64,000 nt of DNA from positions 588,074 through 652,073 of the forward strand of contig CM021317.1 in the NCBI GenBank assembly GCA_010645155.1. Reading direction: 5' to 3'. Positions 1-9,489 of the stretch are shown one piece after another. The DNA comes from Tigriopus japonicus. Its lineage: Eukaryota; Arthropoda; Copepoda; Harpacticoida; Harpacticidae. The first letter of the stretch is position 1. Each line of letters opens with the position of its first letter. The notes beneath the pieces were generated by a model that had not been told where the DNA came from, searched no databases, and saw only the letters and a program-made list of their open reading frames with translations. The position numbers and the translations under genes were made by a program.

Positions 1-1327
1 AAAACTTCCAAAAAAACTTTTGTTTCTAGTCCTCTCATCTCAGGACATGTATGTAGAGCCGTTTTTCTTTCAATAGATTTGGAAAACGAACCAATTAATG
101 TAAGATGAAATACTATTGTTTGAAGTCCCTTGGTCGTAAGACATGTCAAGTGCCATTGATAGAACTTCTTAAAGATTGAACAGATTAAAACCCATTAGTG
201 AAGATGGCGCATTTTTTGACTGTACTTTTTTGTACTTTTTTTTATTACAGAGCCTCAGTTTGAAACATTTTTTCTCATGGATTTTCAACAATTTTATCTC
301 CGGAAGCTGAAGTGAACAACCTGCGCCAAGTTAAAAATAGAGTATTGCCAATTGATCATTCAGACAAAATCTGAAGGTTTGCTTTGCATTCATGCGTGTC
401 ATTTCAAGGATCCAGTGGACTCATTTGCCTAAGAACTGTTACTCATCCGATTCTTTCGTCGTCCTCGCCAGATGTCTTGATTTTGGCGAGCGCTTTGTAC
501 AATTCAGGTTTGCCTGAGAGAGGGCTGGCTGGGATGCTCTCATAATAAAACAATCAGAGTGACCAGGTTTAGCTTCAAAACACTAAATCCATCCCTTTTT
601 TGTAGATGTAAGTACTGATGTGTTTCGAGTTTGATTTTTGGCAAAGTGTTGCGACATTGGCCCTTGTCTAGGTTTCTGTCTTAGTAAAACTAATCGCAAC
701 TCGACTATTCAAGAGGCAAGAGATGCAACCTCCGAGACAAAACTGACACTAGTACTAAATACACGAAACACACCAGTAGATGTGAGCCAATTTAGAATTG
801 AAACTGTGAAAAGCCTTGTCACGTTTTATTTCGTCAATTTTAGATACTGGACTAGCCTTCCTGGTTCTTTAAAGTTACTTCTTATTCATTTTTAACAGAT
901 ACAAAAATCAAGTAAATCAATAAAAACATTCAAAGATAAATCAAGGGATTGGTCATCCATAGTCATATCAACAAATTGGCAAATAATTTTTAAAACACTA
1001 TTAAAGAAACTTGGAAATAATTTGAGTTAGAGAATGTTTTGGGGCTCTTATTTTAAAGCCAAACAAAAACAAAACAAAATAGCTGGAAAACGTAAAATCT
1101 TTTAAAGGGCCTTCCATTCTAATATTATATGACCACGTTTAGTGTGACAAATGAAATCTCTTGTGCGGAACAGAAAAGCCTGCAATTTTTTCGTTAACAA
1201 AAATAATTAGTGAATAATCTTTACAATTATAAACATAAAACATAAAAATTCCCCTTTGCGACCCCTATGTGCAGACACAAAAGTAGCAGGTTTATTTGAA
1301 AATTTGGATTCAAATTTTAATTGTGAC
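1..1327. other. Intergenic, no gene seen
   Basis: AT-rich sequence with no open reading frame longer than 85 codons. The one of that length (638-895) has no homology I recognise and no coding-like codon pattern. No RNA gene or promoter could be supported. Confidence 0.5.
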
Positions 1328-1335
1328 TTGGTCAC

Positions 1336-2272
1336 CAGTGTTGCCAGATGCTGGATAGTTACCCATTTTTGGAGTGTTTTTTACATAAATTGGCTAGCAA
1401 ATTTGGCCATTGGGTGTTATCCAAAACTCTAAATCTGGGGTTATTTGCTCCATAGATGTGAAAAGGTGAAATTCCCGCTTTGTCATTAATTTTTCCCTAA
1501 TTTTCAACATTGTCAAAGTTGAAATATTTCGTAATTATGACAACAATTGAAAACACGGGAAACCAAGTTCCTTCAAACCTCCTTGAGTAAAGAATTGAAA
1601 TTAAGTTCTTTCTTGACATCGGGAGAACGTTTTCTCCCAAGTTTTTTTGAGGCAAAAAAATCAGATTTTGTTTTTAAAAAATCAAGGAATATCCTAAAAT
1701 CAAAACCGTTCTTGAAACCATTAACGAAAAAACGGGCGTAAATGAGTGTAATCAAACGAATTCAGCTGGGGATTTTGGGGCCAAAATGGCTAGGGATGCG
1801 TCGGAGTCGAGACTCACCCTCCATAAAATTTAATCAAAATTGGTGAGCCCCATTCATTTTCTTCATTTTGACAATCAATTCAAATAAGATTTTTTTCCTC
1901 ACGTAGCAAACTAAAACTATGAAATGTCCAAACCTAGTTCTGACCCATCCCTGGTCATTTTGGCCCCAGAATCCCCAGCTGAATTACACTCATCCATTGG
2001 CCAAAATTTAAAATCCGCTGTAAAGAGCAACATATCGAATTTAAGTCTTCGTTCATTTCATTACCTATTTTTGGCCTCTTCGTCATGGTTCGTAAAAACC
2101 TTTCCCGTGTGGTTGGTTGTTAGATTATTTTGCGTTTATGGGCAGTCCAAATGTTGGGACAGTTTTACCCCTAAAATGAGTGATTTTTGCAACTTGGGAT
2201 TTTTTGGAGGGTACTTTCTGTCGTAATTTCCGACTTTTCTCGGTTATTTTTCAAAAATAATCTGGCACCTTG
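1336..2272. mobile_element. hAT-like non-autonomous element with perfect 8-bp TSD
   Basis: The left end reads CAGTGTTGCCAGATG; the right end, reverse-complemented, reads CAAGGTGCCAGATTA. The element is flanked on both sides by the identical octamer TTGGTCAC (1328-1335 and 2273-2280). Terminal inverted repeats starting CAG with an 8-bp target duplication are the mark of hAT transposons. No transposase is encoded in the 937 bp, so it is a non-autonomous copy. A second palindromic element (1741-1994) is nested inside it. Confidence 0.75.
1741..1994. repeat. Palindromic MITE, family A copy 1 (nested)
   Basis: The ends form an inverted repeat: ATTCAGCTGGGGATT and the following GGGGCCAAAATG on the left recur reverse-complemented at about 1939-1993. 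A diverged second copy lies at 6899-7156. It is inserted within the hAT-like element at 1336-2272 and so is the younger insertion. Confidence 0.6.
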
Positions 2273-2324
2273 TTGGTCACACTGAAAAATGCTCATTGGC
2301 TGAGTTGCACCAAAAATCCTCCAC

Positions 2325-2360
2325 TATAAATTCTAGACGTTGGAGCTCGTTTTCTTCATT
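2325..2360 (+). promoter_or_regulatory. TATA box and initiator of the small gene
   Basis: TATAAA lies at 2325-2330 and a TCATT initiator-like site at 2356-2360, about 30 bp downstream, the normal spacing for a TATA-driven core promoter. The TATA box is only 45 bp after the target duplication of the upstream hAT-like element, so that insertion sits immediately against this promoter. Confidence 0.5.
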
Positions 2361-2476
2361 CAATCCATCTTTGATCATCAATCAACTTGATCTGGTAATA
2401 AAACTATTCTCATTTGTCACCATTCCCAATGTCTTAAGCATTACAATACTTTTGATTCCCGATTATCTTAGGGAAA

Positions 2477-2719
2477 ATGTCTGGAAGACGAGAGAAGGTT
2501 TATGAGGGCCGGAATCCCCAAGGGAACGATTACAAGGTGTACAGCGATGGGGCGTACTCGTACAAGAACGCCGGCACGCCCGATTCCAGCGGTTCTCGTT
2601 ACTACAACGATGGCCATGGTCACGGGTTCCACCACAACCGAGATCAAGGCCAAAGCACGCACTACAACTACAACCAAGGGACGGCCAATGTGATCAGTCC
2701 GAAGTCGGGCAAACAATGA
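2477..2719 (+). CDS. Small Gly/Tyr/His-rich conserved-looking protein, 80 aa
   Basis: A single uninterrupted reading frame of 80 codons starting MSGRREKVYEGRN. It is hydrophilic, rich in Gly, Tyr, Asn and His, and ends KSGKQ; no signal peptide or membrane segment is seen. The gene structure around it is complete: TATA box at 2325, a probable 77-nt 5'UTR intron at 2395-2471 (TG/GTAATA to TTAG), start codon five bases after that acceptor, and AATAAA at 2763-2768. Codons are GC-rich at third positions compared with the flanks. From memory, similar short proteins of unknown function with SGR..KVYEGRN and YNYNQGT motifs occur in insects and crustaceans, but I cannot verify this. Function unknown; an overlapping frame (2502-2693) is a shadow. 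Confidence 0.75.
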   Translation: MSGRREKVYEGRNPQGNDYKVYSDGAYSYKNAGTPDSSGSRYYNDGHGHGFHHNRDQGQSTHYNYNQGTANVISPKSGKQ

Positions 2720-2762
2720 ATGATTCAACTTGCTTGAAGGGCTCTCCCGTTAAGTTCTCATG

Positions 2763-2768
2763 AATAAA
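2763..2768 (+). terminator. Poly(A) signal of the small gene
   Basis: AATAAA 44 bp after the stop codon of the 80-aa gene. Confidence 0.6.
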
Positions 2769-3844
2769 AGCTCGGAATCATTGTTCACGGATTTATGGTT
2801 ATGCGCCTTTTCTTTGAAGGACTTTAAAGTGATATCCGCAGGGCTTGAAACTTGAAATTGAAGAGGAGCAGAACATTTTACTTTGAAAAAACAGTCTGAG
2901 GTTGATAAAGGGATGAGATTACCTTAAATAACGTCCGTCTCTTACCCAAGGTGAAAGAAAAATTCGCGACTGATGGACAAAATTATAATGTTCAAGATGA
3001 TTGGATCTCATGCCTTTTCCTTGAACCCTTCAATTGTTCGAGATAGTCCTTTAGCCCTTTACCTCGATCAAGAACTGCTAATATTTATGGAGTGGGAGTG
3101 ACGAGAATTATGATAATTTGGTTGACACTGAATTTTTTATTTCTAATTGAATCAAATGCCGGAGAGAACGGTCAATTCAACCAGGCCACCCATAGAGAGA
3201 AAAATCGTAAAAATCAATATCCAACACAAGTGTCTATTTACTGACAGTCCAATTTCTTAGAAGTCAAGAAATGCATAGTACTACGAAGTGCGAGTCCAAT
3301 TTCAATCATTCAATACGAATAAAAAGTTTGCTTATTCAGTTCCAACACGTCAAAGGAGAGCGAGCAACCTGACTCTTGAATACATATACCTTCCATTTAA
3401 AGGTTCACCTACTGAAGAACGTCTCCTGTGTCCAATCAGCGATATCTAAAACTCATCCGCCCTCAATCCAATGTTTCTTACATGGAATTTGACTTTGGTA
3501 GAATATTTGTTAAGTGTCAACAATTCTTTTTCATTGAATTCAAAAATATTGCACTAACATTACGCATTTTTGTAAGAGATGTTGTAAACATTGGCAAAAA
3601 GTTTTCCTAAAACCAGTTTTGACTGTGCACAAATTCCTTGCCAACGCTCGCTTTCGTACTAGAAATACTTGGTCAAAGGAGTTTCTGCATCACCGGATTA
3701 TTTAGAGTGACAAACAGAACGACTTTTTTCAACCTTGTTTATTTCGAGTATTTCGCATCATGTCTTATCGAACATGTATCTGAGAGATCTTTATTTGTCG
3801 TGGCAGGATGATGAGAATCCTAGCCCAGTATACATATACATATA
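2769..3844. other. Intergenic, no gene seen
   Basis: AT-rich spacer between the small gene and the 3' end of the convergent MPLKIP-like gene. Only short, non-conserved reading frames are present. A TA-rich run (ACATATACATATAT) lies at about 3831-3844. Confidence 0.5.
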
Positions 3845-6800
3845 TCATTGCAAATCCGCCGTAACCTTATCTTCTCGTTTTTCTTCATCATCTTCAGCAT
3901 CACCCTTTTTAGCCTCATGATCATCTTGACTGACCAACATACTATCGCCCACCAATGGAATCATACTATCCGAAAGCGATTTTCCTCCTTCCTCTTTGGG
4001 CTTCTTCAAGTCCAACAGTCCGGAAATACTCGACGAGTCCAAACTCATTTGAGCGTGATTCTCGTCATGGTTTTCAGGAACCGAGATCACGGATGAGGAG
4101 GCACTCATGTCGATGTCGTCCTTGGTCTCATTGGTATCGTCGTTGTTCACTTCTGGGGCGGGATTGAGATTCCTTTGGAAGAAGCTATCGCCCACTTGAG
4201 GGATCATCGAGTCTGACATGATGAGGGTCTTGGGGTCTGTTTCGGAAGTGGATAGACTAGAGGAACCACCCACGTTTTGAGAGACGTTTTCAAATCGAGC
4301 CCAAGGGTCTTCTAACATGGACGGATGGAAGTAGCTCGCCTCTCCACCCTAAAATTCATTTAAGGAGAAGTTTCAGAAATGTTAGAGCTCTATATTAGAA
4401 AGAGTACAATCATATCCAAGGCCATCTTGTTGATTTGGCCAGCATCTGCTCGCCGTTCCCAAAAGGATGCACAAGTACCCTCTAAGCTGAACAAATTTTC
4501 CAAAATATGAGACCAAGATAGCAACTTTTGAGAAACTAAAGGGCCTAGAACCTTAATGAAGAGGTCCAAAATGACCTATTAGTGTGTGTTTCAAATGATT
4601 CAAAGCTGAGTTGCCTATAAAATTAGTCAAATTAGTTTGGTGATGTTAAAAATGGATATGATTGTACTCTTTCTAATATAGAGCTCTAAGAAATGTTATG
4701 GGTCCTGGGGCCTATAACCTCATTTTGTCAAGCTAGTGCTTAATGATGTCATCTTTGAGTTGTATTCAATCAATAAGCCGCAATCAGGTCTAATTCATAC
4801 CCTTTAGTGTGCATGGATTGCAAAACGTAAAGAAATCAATTTCAATTTCAAAATCAAAGAGATTTGGTGAAATTGAGAGGATTCCTCGGTTTCCAAAAAA
4901 TGTAGGTCTTGCTTGACGATTATTTCGATATCTGAGGAACATCATCTCATTTCGTGTTTTTGTGAGTTTTCCTTCAGTTTCTTAGTGCATGCCCAGAAGC
5001 CCGATTTAGCGAGACAAAAAAATGAGGGGTTTAGGGTCCGTAAATTTCCCTATTTTTCTGTGTATGTTCAGACTCTGACATTAACACGCCTGACTTTGAA
5101 TCAGTCCCATTTCAAATTGCAAAATAACGATAATTACTTTTAAAGATCAAGATATTATTTGCGTGTCCTTACACTAACACTGCCAAAGAAAATTCGCCAA
5201 TCAAACGCTAAAACTGAGGATGAGCAATTTGATGAGGAAAAAATCACTTGAAATTGGTTGATTTTTTTTGGATGAATTGTATTTGAAAAAAAAGCATACA
5301 AGTTGGCTGAAAAACCTTCCGTGTGCATGCTAATTGGGTAGGGTTGTCACATATTAGAGTACCATATCAAACCAATAATGTTTTTTAAGCTTTGCAAATA
5401 GCGATTTGTTAAACATTTCTGCTATGAATGCCCACTTGAAGGCTCAAAATTAAGTATGAATTGTAGAAAACGGGCTTGACCTGTTGAATCCTCAAGATCA
5501 CATAAATTTGTCATTAATACTCATTCCAGTTTTAGAGGACTCGATGCAATTCATGACAACCCTGTAACAACGTCTTTCTTTACTAAAAACTAACTTACTG
5601 AGGTGTTGAAACTTCGAGATTTGTGCCCCCCTCTTGGTCCCCTGGGTCCCCTGGGTTCCCTGGGTCCAGAGTGAAAGAAGGGTCCACCTCTTCCCGAATA
5701 GTTCCCGAATTGTCGATTCCCGTTGTCACCCTCATGGGGGCTAAAAGTGTGATGATCTCTACCCCGCCATGAACCCTGATTGGGGGCGTGGCGAGGGCGT
5801 CCGAATCCCATGTGAGGTGACCCTGAACACAAAAACAAAGACGCAACGTTAGAAACAATGTCACTTATCATTAGAGCCCGGGAAAAAATGTTGGAAAAAC
5901 GTCCAAAAAATGTCATTAAAATGTCAGGAAAAGGGCAAAAAATGTTGAAATATAGGGCAAAAAATGTTTAAATTTAGAGCAAAAAGAGCAAAAAATGTTG
6001 AAATACAGGGCAAAAAGGGCAAAAAATGTTGAAAATTAGGGCAAAAAAGTCAACGAGATGTGTGAGGAATGGGACTAGATGCGTGGAGGACTTGAGAAGA
6101 CAACTTAAGACAGTATAACTAGACATCTGAAGGAAATAATGCCGTCAAAACTCTAGCTGTAAAAAATGGGAGGTTGCGCTTCTCATAGCAGGGTGTTTTT
6201 ATAAGCTAGACGTCAAAACAGTTTATGTTTTAAGTCAGATAGCACATTCAGACCCTTTGAAAGGCAATAGATATTAAAGTCTGAGTAAATAATGGCAACA
6301 GTGCCAACTTAAAACATACTTTACACCACACATAGCTATTTAGCCCACGTAAAATAATCACGGAAACAAGGGTCACAAAGTTTCTGATTTGAACTTTTCA
6401 CAACTTTTTGACAAAAAGAAACTTTAAGGGCACTTTTTTTCCTCTTTCCAAAGATTTGAAATAAATTGGCATCGTAAAATGTGAAGTTGAACAATGACAA
6501 TTTTAGCGGGAAATTTTGGCGGGAAATTTCAAGCCTTCATTTGATTAATTGGTCCCTCAGAACCGGTTTTGGGATGACATTTTTGAGCAAAACGTACAAG
6601 AAATGTTAAGAAAATGTTGAAATTTTCTCAAAAATGTCAAATAAAATTAAAATGTTATGTTCAAGTAAAATTGGCAAAAAATGTACAAAAAAAAAATTAA
6701 TGTAATTTTTTTTTTCCCTAGCCCTATTTATCATTAAATGGGTAATGTTTAAGAAGCTCATAGGAAAGAGGCGATATTTTTTTCTTTAAAACTCCAAATA

Positions 6801-7519
6801 TTTGCTATTATCGCTAACATCAAACCCAAGAAGTGCCATTTCGCGATAAATTAAAATGAAATCAGAACAATAAAAATTGGTCATTCAAAGAACAAGTGCA
6901 GTCGGACAAATTCAGCTAGGGATTATTGAGGCCAAATGGCTAGAGGTAGGTCAGATATTAGGCTTTTAAGTTTGGGTTTTTTGCTTTATGAGAAAATAGG
7001 TTTTCTGTGGCTTGATCTCAGGTTATCAATAGAAATGAAAGGTGAACAAAGACCTGGAACTTTCAACAATCTACATCAAGTTTGTTGGAGAGCGGGTCTG
7101 GGATCTGACACATCCCTAGGCTATCCCAAGAATCACTAACTGAATTCGTCCGACCGCAATTTTCATCCGTTACCCATGATGCCTTTTTCTAGCTGCTTTC
7201 TCTGTTTGGCTTTTTAGTAATCCGCTCTCGCTAGTGTCAAGTTGACGCTTCTTTTCCCATGAGCTTTTTCAGGTCATTCATTTGACTTGCCATTCATTTG
7301 GGGTGATTGATCTTGAGCGGCGCCAAATCGTTCCCAATTCCCACGACGATTGCCTTTTCCTCGACGAGGTTTGAAGTGGGACCCTTGGGCATTGGCACCC
7401 GCGGGTGAACCACCCACAGGGGTAGACGAGCTAAATGCAATGAACCCATGGGAACTGGAAGGTGGGCTCCCAAATGGATTGGCCAATTTATCGCCGCCTT
7501 CGTTGGGTTGTTGAGCCAT
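3845..7519 (-). CDS. MPLKIP: MPLKIP/TTDN1-like protein, 318 aa, three exons
   Basis: Exons (minus): 7291-7519, 5599-5822, 3845-4348; 957 nt, closing exactly on TGA. The key evidence is exon 3, which opens with YFHPSMLEDPWARFE. The block F-x-PSMLEDPW is the conserved C-terminal signature of M-phase-specific PLK1-interacting protein (TTDN1), mutated in non-photosensitive trichothiodystrophy. The preceding exon is the usual low-complexity Gly/Pro/Arg/Ser region (RGRDHH, GRGGPFF, PRGPRGPRGG). The C-terminal tail is longer than in vertebrates, acidic, and carries SDSMIP-x-VGDS twice. The first intron (5823-7290) uses a GC donor (AATG/GCAAGT) and a CAG acceptor; phases match only with that donor. 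It contains a hAT-like and a family-A element. The 3'-splice-like site before the ATG (7526/7527) suggests it is the last gene of an operon. Exon 1 is the least certain part because it has no family motif. Confidence 0.82.
4349..5598 (-). other. Intron 2 of the MPLKIP-like gene
   Basis: The donor is TCA/GTAAGT and the acceptor TTTTAG/GGTGGA on the minus strand, phase 0. Apart from the hAT-like MITE at 4383-4688 I see nothing but AT-rich sequence. Confidence 0.7.
4383..4688. mobile_element. hAT-like MITE, 306 bp, perfect 8-bp TSD
   Basis: Inverted repeats of about 37 bp begin TAGAGCTCTATATTAGAAAG at the left and recur reverse-complemented at the right end. Both ends are flanked by the identical octamer AGAAATGT (4375-4382 and 4689-4696). 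It lies in intron 2 of the MPLKIP-like gene. No coding capacity. Confidence 0.85.
5872..6726. mobile_element. hAT-like element, 855 bp, near-perfect 8-bp TSD
   Basis: The left end is TAGAGCCCGGGAAAAAA and the right end, reverse-complemented, TAGGGCTAGGGAAAAAA. Flanking octamers are CTTATCAT (5864-5871) and TTTATCAT (6727-6734), 7 of 8 identical. Related ends with 8-bp duplications are found at 41834-42321, and a diverged relative at 33617-34375. No transposase frame is present. Confidence 0.7.
5933..6050. repeat. Degenerate tandem repeat
   Basis: The phrase GGGCAAAAAATGTTGAAAT recurs about five times with spacing of roughly 20-35 bp and with insertions. It lies inside the hAT-like element at 5872-6726. 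Confidence 0.6.
6899..7156. repeat. Palindromic MITE, family A copy 2
   Basis: The left end is GTCGGACAAATTCAGCTAGG and the right end, reverse-complemented, GTCGGACGAATTCAGTTAG. Its inner sequence (GGCCAAATGGCTAG) matches the copy nested at 1741-1994. Confidence 0.65.
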
Positions 7520-7525
7520 TCTTAG

Positions 7526-7603
7526 TCTGCAAGGAAATAGTTCATTGAACTGGGGTCAGCGAAATTCGGAGAATCAAGCAGCGTTTATTCGAATGCGTTT
7601 ATT
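7526..7603 (-). promoter_or_regulatory. Intercistronic poly(A) signals and probable trans-splice acceptor (TSSC4/MPLKIP)
   Basis: Reading the minus strand from the TSSC4 stop, two AATAAA hexamers occur (7598-7603 and 7584-7589). They are followed about 55 nt later by a pyrimidine-rich acceptor, TATTTCCTTGCAG/ACT, with its exon side at 7526, seven bases before the MPLKIP ATG. There is no room for a promoter or upstream exon in 102 bp. The order poly(A) signal, short spacer, 3' splice site, ATG is typical of operons resolved by spliced-leader trans-splicing. Confidence 0.6.
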
Positions 7604-7621
7604 CATCAAGAGCAACTTTTG

Positions 7622-8350
7622 TTAATCCTCATCTTCTTCATCTTCCATGAGATGACTGAGCCTCATGATCTTTTTCTCGTTGGCTCGACTTTTGGATCCG
7701 GACGTGGATTGTTGTCCACTTTTAGAGGACGAAGAAGATCGGGGTTTGAATTGGATCTGGCCGGATTCTTTCATCCGACGATCTTCTTCGTTATCCTCTT
7801 CTTGGGATGACTCCAGTTTCCTTTTCCGATCTTGAATCTCTTGGAGGAAAGCGAAAGCCGCTTGCGTGTTTCCCCGATTCGAGGTCAGATCCACGTCTTT
7901 TAGCGAGTACTTTTTGTACTTATCCGGGTTCTTTTTAAAATCCGGCACTCGATGATGTCGATTCCGAGGCATTTTTGGGTTAGGCGGACGCCGAAAAGTC
8001 TCTCTTGGCGGAGGCGAATTCGATCGCCCCGATGATGAAGACTTTTGTCGACGTTCTAGAACGCGTCTCAGATCCTCGGCGACATGCTCTTTTGGCCGAC
8101 GATCTTTGGGCCCATTGTCCCATTCGTTTTCGGGCACACGGAAAAGGCTTTCACGACCTTTAAAGTCATCGGTTTGGAGGGTGTCACTTTCAGACTCATG
8201 GGTCAAACTGGGCGGATTGTCTGGGGTAGAAGGGGTCGAAGAAGCGGCATCACCGGCCGCTTTTAGCGTGACCTGGTCAAAGGCGAACACTGCACTGGCT
8301 TTGGCCTTGAACCGGTCGTTACCGATGATTTTAAACGTGTCTTGGCTCAT
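7622..8350 (-). CDS. TSSC4: TSSC4-like U5 snRNP assembly factor, 242 aa
   Basis: Single-exon gene. The start is placed at the Met of MSQDTFKIIGNDRF, not at the in-frame ATG 16 codons upstream (8398), because the ATG at 8350 has a CACC context and the family-like sequence begins there. Family features are the central RVPDFKKNPDKYKKYSLKDV block (about residues 135-154) followed by GNTQAAFAFLQEI, characteristic of TSSC4. In humans TSSC4 is a nuclear chaperone of PRP8 and the U5 and U4/U6.U5 snRNPs. The rest is charged and probably disordered: Ser-rich tracts, RRPPNPKMPRNR, and an acidic C-terminus HLMEDEEDED. It is the middle gene of a tight minus-strand string, 79 nt after the RAB5IF stop and 102 nt before the MPLKIP ATG. 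Length is close to the family range. Confidence 0.88.
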   Translation of the reverse strand: MSQDTFKIIGNDRFKAKASAVFAFDQVTLKAAGDAASSTPSTPDNPPSLTHESESDTLQTDDFKGRESLFRVPENEWDNGPKDRRPKEHVAEDLRRVLERRQKSSSSGRSNSPPPRETFRRPPNPKMPRNRHHRVPDFKKNPDKYKKYSLKDVDLTSNRGNTQAAFAFLQEIQDRKRKLESSQEEDNEEDRRMKESGQIQFKPRSSSSSKSGQQSTSGSKSRANEKKIMRLSHLMEDEEDED

Positions 8351-8429
8351 GGTGAGATGATGGATTGAAGAGGCGGGAATTGAAATAATTAATGACAATG
8401 TTCAATGATAACGATGGATCGGACTTGGA

Positions 8430-9489
8430 CTAATCGTAATGGAGTCCGGAGTAGAGGATGATCCAGCACACCAAGAATCCGGCCAACGAGGTCATGAAGC
8501 CTTCTTTGGTCATTTCCCAAGCGCCTCCGTATTCCTATATGAATGAGACATAATTTTATTATTACAACAAAACGCGTTCCCGGATAGTGTCGCGTTTTTT
8601 TACGGAGGCTGGCTTGACCGCCTATTTTAAAGAAAAAGAGTTGACCATCCCTCTCGAAACGTGAGTGGTTGGTAGAAGTAAGTCTATCTAAGAAAATAGG
8701 TTGCCGTGCATCCCGGACAAAATACGTGGGAATGGCCGCGAAGAACGGCTCAATGTCGACGAAAAGCGTATTTAATGCACCGGGCGTGGCTTTATTCGGA
8801 GCCTTTTCCTCGATAACGAATGATTTCACAAGAGCCAAGAAAAGACACGCTGATCGCCTTTCAATCGGTTTACGACTCGATTTCGTCGGACACGGTATTC
8901 ACGGCGGTGACCGCTCGAATATTACGGGCAATGATCGATAAAGTTAAGGCGGGAGAGCGGAAAATCTACCTTCCTTCAGAGTTCGATCGCGCTAACAATA
9001 CGCGCGATTGATGCTACCCGGAGGGCTACACTCGATTTGCGGCATCGGTTTTTGACCCGGACCAAAGAAGGCTTTGATCGGCCCGGGTCATAAGATGAGA
9101 ACCCGAGGCCTCAACCGGCTCTTATCCGCTTTCACGAGATCTATGTGTGGGTGCGCCCTGGACCGCCTTTTCATAGTTACCTCTTCATCCACGCCTTGGA
9201 AAACCGTCCAGTAGAGATAAAGCGCGCCGGCATTGATCACGGCGAAGCCAATCAGGCCCAGGGCCCCCGTCACGCCCGCCAAGCCGAAAATCAGGCCCAA
9301 GAGCACGCCCAAGATCTGTCGAGCCCAATAGATGACGTCCAAGAAATCGTCCTTGTCATTCCACAAACTGTGGGCCGTGAAAGCGCGGTTCAGCAACGTC
9401 CACACGGAACCGGAAGAAGAAGACGACAAAGCGGCGGAGGCGGGACAACTCGGTGAAGCGCTACTATGAGACACGGGGGCGGAGGGCAT
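8430..9489 (-). CDS. RAB5IF: RAB5IF/RCAF1-like (C20orf24) membrane protein, 137 aa, two exons
   Basis: Exons (minus): 9181-9489 and 8430-8534; phase 0, closing on TAG. The core NDKDDFLDVIYWARQI, INAGALYLYW and DEE-EYGGAWEMTKEGFMTS matches the RAB5-interacting-factor family (human C20orf24, respirasome complex assembly factor 1, also implicated in multipass membrane-protein insertion). Three hydrophobic helices are visible: about residues 58-76, 77-97 and 118-134. The Ser-rich N-terminus (1-30) is variable in the family. The 646-nt intron (8535-9180) is unusually CpG-rich and contains coding-like remnants. It is the first gene of the RAB5IF-TSSC4-MPLKIP string. Confidence 0.92.
8669..9080 (+). 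pseudogene. Unidentified coding-like remnant antisense in the RAB5IF intron
   Basis: Two plus-strand frames look coded: 8669-8941, whose middle reads TKYVGMAAKNGSMSTKSVF, and 8820-9011, which ends PSEFDRANNTRD then TGA. They carry many TCG, ACG and GCG codons and are offset by one frame. A short further open stretch follows to about 9065. The CpG density is far above other introns in the window. I recognise no family and see no start signal or introns, so I read it as a decayed insertion or unrecognised nested gene. Confidence 0.3.

Larger units (their letters stand above)
5823..7290 (-). other. GC-AG intron 1 of the MPLKIP-like gene
   Basis: On the minus strand the intron starts GCAAGTC and ends TTCAG. 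Joining 7291 to 5822 keeps one frame (phase 1). It is swollen to 1468 nt by a hAT-like element (5872-6726) and a family-A palindrome (6899-7156). Confidence 0.6.

Noticed and set aside
638..895. 85-codon plus-strand frame.
   Set aside because: No codon bias, homology or gene signals around it.
7274..7290. TGA at 7274 as the true end of a separate 81-aa gene.
   Set aside because: The GC donor joins in phase to the MPLKIP exons and no poly(A) signal follows this stop; kept only as a possible short isoform.
8389..8838. 149-codon minus-strand frame overlapping the RAB5IF last exon.
   Set aside because: It is in the wrong frame for the clearly homologous last exon and crosses a well-supported intron border.
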